Shown here one piece after another: positions 47,354 to 50,837 of a DNA stretch of 50,837 bases (positions are counted from its first letter, which is position 1; each line of letters opens with the position of its first letter). The stretch is from NCBI GenBank assembly GCA_018268605.1, contig JAFDWG010000003.1, positions 1 through 50,837 of the forward strand. Direction: 5' to 3'. Origin of the DNA: Actinomycetota bacterium. GTDB lineage: Bacteria > Actinomycetota > Thermoleophilia > Solirubrobacterales > 70-9. The position numbers and the translations under genes are program-made. Below the pieces are notes generated by a model, which saw only the letters and a list, made by a program, of their open reading frames with translations, was not told where the DNA came from and did no database searches.

Positions 47354-48115
47354 ATGGCCAAAACGCACAAAACTGTGAAAAAGGATGTGTGGGTCGGCTG
47401 CTCGGGATGGTCTTACCGCGACTGGCGGGAGGGCCTCTACAAGGGCGTCCCTCAACGCCGCCGGCTCGAACGCTACGCGGAGGAGTTCGACACGGTCGAG
47501 GTCAACGCGACCTTCTACCGGCTGCCCCGGGAGAAGACCGTCGCCGGGTGGGTCGACCAGACGCCGCCCGGCTTCTCCTTCGCGGTCAAGGGCAGCCGCT
47601 ACCTCACCCACATCCGCCGCCTGGGCGACACCGACACCGGCCTGCGGCGTTTCTGGGAGCCGCTCGAGCCGCTGCGCGAGGCCGACCGGCTCGGCCCCGT
47701 CCTCTGGCAGCTGCCGGAGAGCTTCGAGCGCGAGGACGACGCCCTCGACGAGTTCCTCGCCGCCCTGCCGCCCGCCCGCCACTGCTTCGAGTTCCGCCAC
47801 CCGAGCTGGTTCACCGCGCCGGTCCGCCGCATACTCGAGCGCCACGACGCCTCGCTCGTCATCCCCGACGACGCCCGCCGCGACCTCCCCGAACCGAAGC
47901 CGCTAGGGCCGCTCGCCTACCTGCGCCTGCACTACGGGGCGCGCGGGCGCCGGGGCAACTATTCGGAGGCCGAGCTCGACGCCTGGCGCAAGCGGATCGG
48001 TGGCTGGCGCAGCCGGCGTGAGGTCTTCGTCTACCTCAACAACGACTGGGAGGGCTTCGCCCCGGCGAACGCCGCATACCTCGGGCGCGGTTATCGACGT
48101 CCGCGGCGCGGGTAA
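47354..48115 (+). CDS. DUF72 (YecE-like) protein
   Basis: 253 residues from ATG 47354. WVGCSGWSYRDWREGLYKGV, then FDTVEVNATFYRLPREKTVAGWVDQTPPGFSFAVKGSRYLTH in outline and FEFRHPSWF, and the ending REVFVYLNNDWEGFAPANAAYL identify a TIM-barrel DUF72 protein with unknown catalytic activity. TATACA (about 47340) is 8 nt upstream. The stop codon is itself part of the TAACTT box of the next gene. Confidence 0.88.
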   Translation: MAKTHKTVKKDVWVGCSGWSYRDWREGLYKGVPQRRRLERYAEEFDTVEVNATFYRLPREKTVAGWVDQTPPGFSFAVKGSRYLTHIRRLGDTDTGLRRFWEPLEPLREADRLGPVLWQLPESFEREDDALDEFLAALPPARHCFEFRHPSWFTAPVRRILERHDASLVIPDDARRDLPEPKPLGPLAYLRLHYGARGRRGNYSEAELDAWRKRIGGWRSRREVFVYLNNDWEGFAPANAAYLGRGYRRPRRG

Positions 48116-48124
48116 CTTAAGGCC
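48113..48124 (+). promoter_or_regulatory. TAACTT -10 box overlapping the DUF72 stop codon
   Basis: TAACTT at 48113-48118 starts with the stop codon of the DUF72 gene and is followed by 6 nt and an ATG. It gives the downstream cluster its own leaderless promoter. Confidence 0.5.
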
Positions 48125-48412
48125 ATGTCAGTAAAGACCAAACTTGCCCGTAAGGCGGTCAAGACGACCGCGAAGCACACTGCCTTCGGTGCCGCCTCGA
48201 AGATCGCGCGCAAGCCGTTGCGCTCCGTCACCCTGCTGGCGATCGGCGCCGGCATCGGCGGCGTCGTCGGCTGGCTGATCGGCCGCTCCGGCGGCGACGA
48301 ACCCTTCGAGCCGGTCGCTCCCGCGGGCCCGACCAGCGTCGTGACCAGCCCTGCCGGCAAATCCGGCGACAACTCGACCGAGCACGCCTCGGAGACTGGA
48401 GCCATTTCGTGA
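48125..48412 (+). CDS. Small membrane protein, glycine-zipper helix (95 aa)
   Basis: 95 residues. The N-terminus is basic (KTKLARKAVKTTAKHTAF), followed by one membrane helix SVTLLAIGAGIGGVVGWLIG (about 36-55) with Gly spacing typical of zipper helices, and an acidic/neutral C-terminus. No family assigned. It overlaps the next gene by 4 nt, and the gene starts from a TAACTT box within the previous stop. Confidence 0.7.
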   Translation: MSVKTKLARKAVKTTAKHTAFGAASKIARKPLRSVTLLAIGAGIGGVVGWLIGRSGGDEPFEPVAPAGPTSVVTSPAGKSGDNSTEHASETGAIS

Positions 48413-48717
48413 CCGCAGCACCCGAGGAGCGCGACGAGTCCTTCGTCGAGGAGGAGGAGGCCGAGGCGGCGCAGGAAGCCGCCGCGATCGGCGGCCCCCA
48501 CGTGCCCGACACCGACGACCCGGCGCAGGAGCCGCTGATCGAGGCGGGTGAGGGCGAGGCCGAGGGCTTCGAGCTGGCCGAGAAGGACCTCGAGGACATC
48601 GCCGAACACGGGGACGAACACCGCTTTCCCGACGGCATGGCCCGCCCTGAGGAGCCGCAGGACCCGGACGAGTACGGGGAGCCCGACGAGGCGATCCCGC
48701 CGGACGAGAACCAGTAA
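48409..48717 (+). CDS. Highly acidic small protein (102 aa)
   Basis: 102 residues from GTG 48409, overlapping the previous stop. Over a third of residues are Asp or Glu (SFVEEEEAEAAQEAAAI, AEKDLEDIAEHGDEHRF). No membrane segment or Cys. It is probably disordered in part. The preceding membrane protein is basic at its N-terminus, so electrostatic partnership is possible. Unknown function. The ATG of the next gene is 23 bp away. Confidence 0.65.
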   Translation: MTAAPEERDESFVEEEEAEAAQEAAAIGGPHVPDTDDPAQEPLIEAGEGEAEGFELAEKDLEDIAEHGDEHRFPDGMARPEEPQDPDEYGEPDEAIPPDENQ

Positions 48718-48739
48718 CCGAGCGAGGTGGAGCGACCCG

Positions 48740-49546
48740 ATGGCCGAGCGCAGCCTGATCGCGATCGTCACCCCGGCCTTCGGGTCGGCGGAGTCGGTCG
48801 AGGCACTGAAACGGGAGGTCGATGGCACTCCCACCGAGGTGCGGATGGTCGCGCCGGCCGTCGAGATCAACCCGCTCCACCACACCCTCGGTGATATCGA
48901 CGGGCCGCGGGAGGAGGCCGCCGAGCGGCTGAAAGGCGCGGTCGCCGCGGTCCGCGACGCCGGTCTCGAGGTCTCCTTCGAAGTCGGCGATCCGGATCCC
49001 GTGCAGGCCGCCCAGGACGCGCTGCTGATGCGGCCCGCCGACGAGATCCTGATCTTCGCCCACGCCGACGACGACAAGGCCTGGTATGAGGGCGACCTCT
49101 GGAAGCACGCCGAGGACTCGCTCGAGCCGCCGCTCAAGCTGGTCGTCGTCGACGGCGGGCCGGAGGGCAACGAGCGCGTCGTCGAGACCGACACCTCGGG
49201 CGCCGGCCTCTCGAACAACGACGCGCCGAACGAGGTCGGCAGCGCTTACCTGCCCGGCCTCAGCCGCGGCGACTTCACCGGCATGGTCCTCGGGATCTTC
49301 GGCACGATCGTCGTCGCGATCCTGGCCGCCGTCGCCACCTCCGGCAGCACCGGCGAAGGGTGGGCCGGGGTGGCGATCGGCATCGCGATCGCCACGGCGC
49401 TGGTGAACATGGCCCACGTGGTCGGGCTGCTCCTGATGGAGAGCGTCCGTTATCGCGGCGGCTTCGCCAAGTTCTTCCGTACCGTTGCCTTGGTCGGCAC
49501 GCCGATCGCGGTTTTGATCAACGCGGCGATCGCGATCTTCGCCTGA
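48740..49546 (+). CDS. USP-like domain protein with three membrane helices (copy 1)
   Basis: 268 residues. The first 150 residues resemble a universal-stress-protein fold: AERSLIAIVTPAFGSAESVEAL (strand and helix), VEINPLHHTLGDIDG, DAGLEVSFEVGDPDPVQAAQDALLMRPADEILIFAH in outline, without the usual GxxGxxxxS ATP loop. Then three membrane helices (GMVLGIFGTIVVAILAAVAT, GVAIGIAIATALVNMAHVVGL, VALVGTPIAVLINAAIAIFA). GAGGTGGAG precedes the ATG. A close paralogue follows; the unit may sense or transduce a signal at the membrane. Unassigned. Confidence 0.8.
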   Translation: MAERSLIAIVTPAFGSAESVEALKREVDGTPTEVRMVAPAVEINPLHHTLGDIDGPREEAAERLKGAVAAVRDAGLEVSFEVGDPDPVQAAQDALLMRPADEILIFAHADDDKAWYEGDLWKHAEDSLEPPLKLVVVDGGPEGNERVVETDTSGAGLSNNDAPNEVGSAYLPGLSRGDFTGMVLGIFGTIVVAILAAVATSGSTGEGWAGVAIGIAIATALVNMAHVVGLLLMESVRYRGGFAKFFRTVALVGTPIAVLINAAIAIFA

Positions 49547-49616
49547 GTCTCCGGCGAGGGCCGATCCGTCGACGTGGGGTTGACCTGGCCGGAATTGGCG
49601 GGATGATGATCGTGCG

Positions 49617-50411
49617 ATGGCTGAGCGCAGCCTGATAGCGGTCGTCACTCCCGCCTTCGACTCGGAGGAGTCGCTGGCCGCGCTCGCCGGCGAGGTGGAC
49701 GGTACGCCGACCGAGGTCCGCCTGATCGCGCCGGCGGTCGAGCTGAGCACGTTGCACCACACGCTCGGCGACGTCGACGAGCCGCGGGTCGAGGCGACGC
49801 GGCGGCTGGAGAAAGCCCTCGCCGCGGTTCGCGCCAGAGGCCTCGAGGCCACCGGAGAGGTCGGCGATCCCGACCCCGTGCAGGCGGCGCAGGACGCGTT
49901 GCTGATGAGGCCCGCGGAGGAGGTACTGATCTTCTGCCACGCCGACGACTGCCGCGACTGGTACGAGGGCGGGCTCTGGCGCCACGCCGAGGAGACGCTC
50001 GAGCCGCCGTTGAAGATGGTCGTAGTCGACGGCGACGCGCACGTCGTCAGGACCGAAGAGGCGGTGGCCGGCCACCTCGAGGTACTCCGGGCGAAGGAGA
50101 GCGACAACGCCTACCTGCCCGGCCTCACCCGCGCCGACATGGCCGTGCTGGTCCTCGGCATCGTCGGCACGATCGTCGCCATCGTCCTCGCCGCGGCCGC
50201 CACCGCCGGCGGCTCGGCGACCGGCTGGAACGCCGTCGCGATCGGGATCGCCATCGGCATCGCCCTGATCAACATGTCGAACGTCGTCGGCACCCTGCTG
50301 ATGGACAGCGTCCGCTACCACGGCGGCTTCGCCAAGCTCTTCCGCGACCTGGCCCTGATCGGCACCCCCCTGGCGATCGCGGCGAACCTGGCGATCTTGG
50401 TCTTCGGGTAG
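49617..50411 (+). CDS. USP-like domain protein with three membrane helices (copy 2)
   Basis: 264 residues, same layout as the preceding protein and evidently its paralogue: MAERSLIAVVTPAFDSEESLAALAGEVDGTPTEVR, IFCHADDCRDWYEGGLWRHAEE and YLPGLTRADMAVLVLGIVGTI have direct counterparts. Differences are concentrated around residues 135-155, just before the first membrane helix, which may be a specificity region. Start ATG 49617, 70 bp after copy 1. Repeat copy R5 begins after its stop. Confidence 0.8.
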   Translation: MAERSLIAVVTPAFDSEESLAALAGEVDGTPTEVRLIAPAVELSTLHHTLGDVDEPRVEATRRLEKALAAVRARGLEATGEVGDPDPVQAAQDALLMRPAEEVLIFCHADDCRDWYEGGLWRHAEETLEPPLKMVVVDGDAHVVRTEEAVAGHLEVLRAKESDNAYLPGLTRADMAVLVLGIVGTIVAIVLAAAATAGGSATGWNAVAIGIAIGIALINMSNVVGTLLMDSVRYHGGFAKLFRDLALIGTPLAIAANLAILVFG

Positions 50412-50837
50412 GGGCGTTGTGCGCGGCCGGCGCGGCCGTCCCGAGGGGCGGTGCCCTGGGAGGCAGTGCGGTGTTCCTCCGAGGGTTCGTGCGTCAGATG
50501 CCACACCTCGGCCGATCCGTCGACGAAGAGCGTGAGAAGTCCACACTTCCGCGCGCCTTCTGTCTGATTGCGTGGACTTCCGCGACGGTTCCGTCGCACC
50601 GAGATCGACGCTCGCTGAGTTAGGCGCGCCATAGGCGGCTCAACTCAGCGAGCGTCGCCGCGGTGTTGTGCGACACGCACCGAAGTCAGGACTTCCCACG
50701 CCCTCACGCACGGAAGCGTGGACTTCCCGACATCTCCCGCGCGTCACCCGCAACGGCGTCGGAGTTTCTCCACTCCTCACAGACCCGGCCGTCCCGGCCA
50801 CGGCCACAGCCTGCCCGGGCCGTGGCCGAGACGGCCG
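50412..50837 (+). repeat. Dispersed repeat copy R5 (modules B, C, D; hairpin A absent)
   Basis: From the end of the USP-like gene to the window end. CGGCCGTCCCGAGG and GCGGTGCCCTGGG lead directly to AGGCAGTGCGGTG: in R3 the same two stretches flank the A hairpin, so A is missing here. Module B about 50470-50600; C hairpin with arms GACGCTCGCTGAGTT (50607-50621) and AACTCAGCGAGCGTC (50642-50656); module D about 50661-50780. Near the end is a further hairpin with 11-bp arms (50795-50805 and 50818-50828). The B stretch AGTCCACACTTCCGCGCG can pair with CGCACGGAAGCGTGGACT in D. Confidence 0.87.

Noticed and set aside
48128..50107. Minus-strand frame of about 660 residues across the membrane gene cluster.
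   Set aside because: The plus strand has overlapping starts and stops, Shine-Dalgarno boxes and paralogous proteins; the minus frame is low-complexity.
1..50837. Search for tRNA, rRNA, insertion sequences, integrases, phage genes and CRISPR arrays.
   Set aside because: I found no transposase, integrase, phage-type gene, CRISPR repeat-spacer pattern, or tRNA/rRNA signature by reading; short tRNA genes cannot be fully excluded without a covariance-model scan.

Overview
The window reads as a stretch of chromosome from a high-GC actinobacterium. The gene set looks most like Thermoleophilia/Solirubrobacterales: a stand-alone ATP-dependent DNA ligase beside UdgX and LigD, bacterial topoisomerase IB, an ECF42-type sigma factor with its YCII partner, an adjacent beta-phosphoglucomutase and GH65 pair, several ferritin-like proteins, and many start codons sitting 6-8 nt after a TAnnnT box, as in leaderless actinobacterial mRNAs. 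The taxonomic call is inference; no rRNA or tRNA gene is visible. Coding density is high and strands switch often.

Layout. 0-6 kb: end of an MMPL transporter, a histidine kinase/NarL-type regulator pair, a large LuxR-type ATPase regulator with a 62-residue upstream gene, and an operator-like palindrome cluster before a threonine aldolase-family gene. 6-12.5 kb: threonine aldolase, a secreted phosphoesterase with a Gly/His tail, and a disaccharide phosphorolysis pair (HAD mutase and GH65). 12.7-16.2 kb: truncated haemoglobin, then a small-regulator island with two ArsR/SRPBCC modules, a reductase-like gene and a third SRPBCC gene broken by an amber codon. 16.2-24 kb: membrane protein, formylglycine-generating enzyme, a Vms1-like release-factor homologue, a broken metallo-hydrolase gene, phosphodiesterase, a duplicated ferritin-like protein, a DUF2294 protein and transketolase. 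24-27 kb: agmatine deiminase and N-carbamoylputrescine amidase (putrescine route, divergent). 27-35.5 kb: a secreted two-repeat protein, acyltransferase-SGNH, a DUF892 protein with a histone-like tail, S9 peptidase with carbonic anhydrase, a ferritin-like protein, nicotinate phosphoribosyltransferase and a GNAT. 35.5-39 kb: ECF42 sigma/YCII, an orphan OmpR-type regulator and a collagen-like secreted protein. 39-45 kb: a DNA repair and topology island (ligase, UdgX, LigD, TopIB). 45-50.4 kb: YihY, PfpI, small basic protein, ArsR-like regulator, DUF72 and a cluster of unknown membrane proteins including a tandem pair with a USP-like domain and three membrane segments.

The most unusual features are: (1) a dispersed, modular, non-coding repeat family (five copies or fragments near 12.7, 19.2, 23.9, 30.4 and 50.4 kb, all in the same orientation and all 3' of a plus-strand gene; at least four lie between convergent genes), built from a 19-24 bp hairpin module, a hairpin whose stem sequence changes while its loop is kept, and conserved flanks that can pair with each other; (2) a LigD whose central ligase domain has lost its catalytic lysine, encoded 1 kb from an intact separate ligase; (3) a recurrent TAnnnT-N6-8-start promoter pattern; and (4) three decaying genes with visible lesions.
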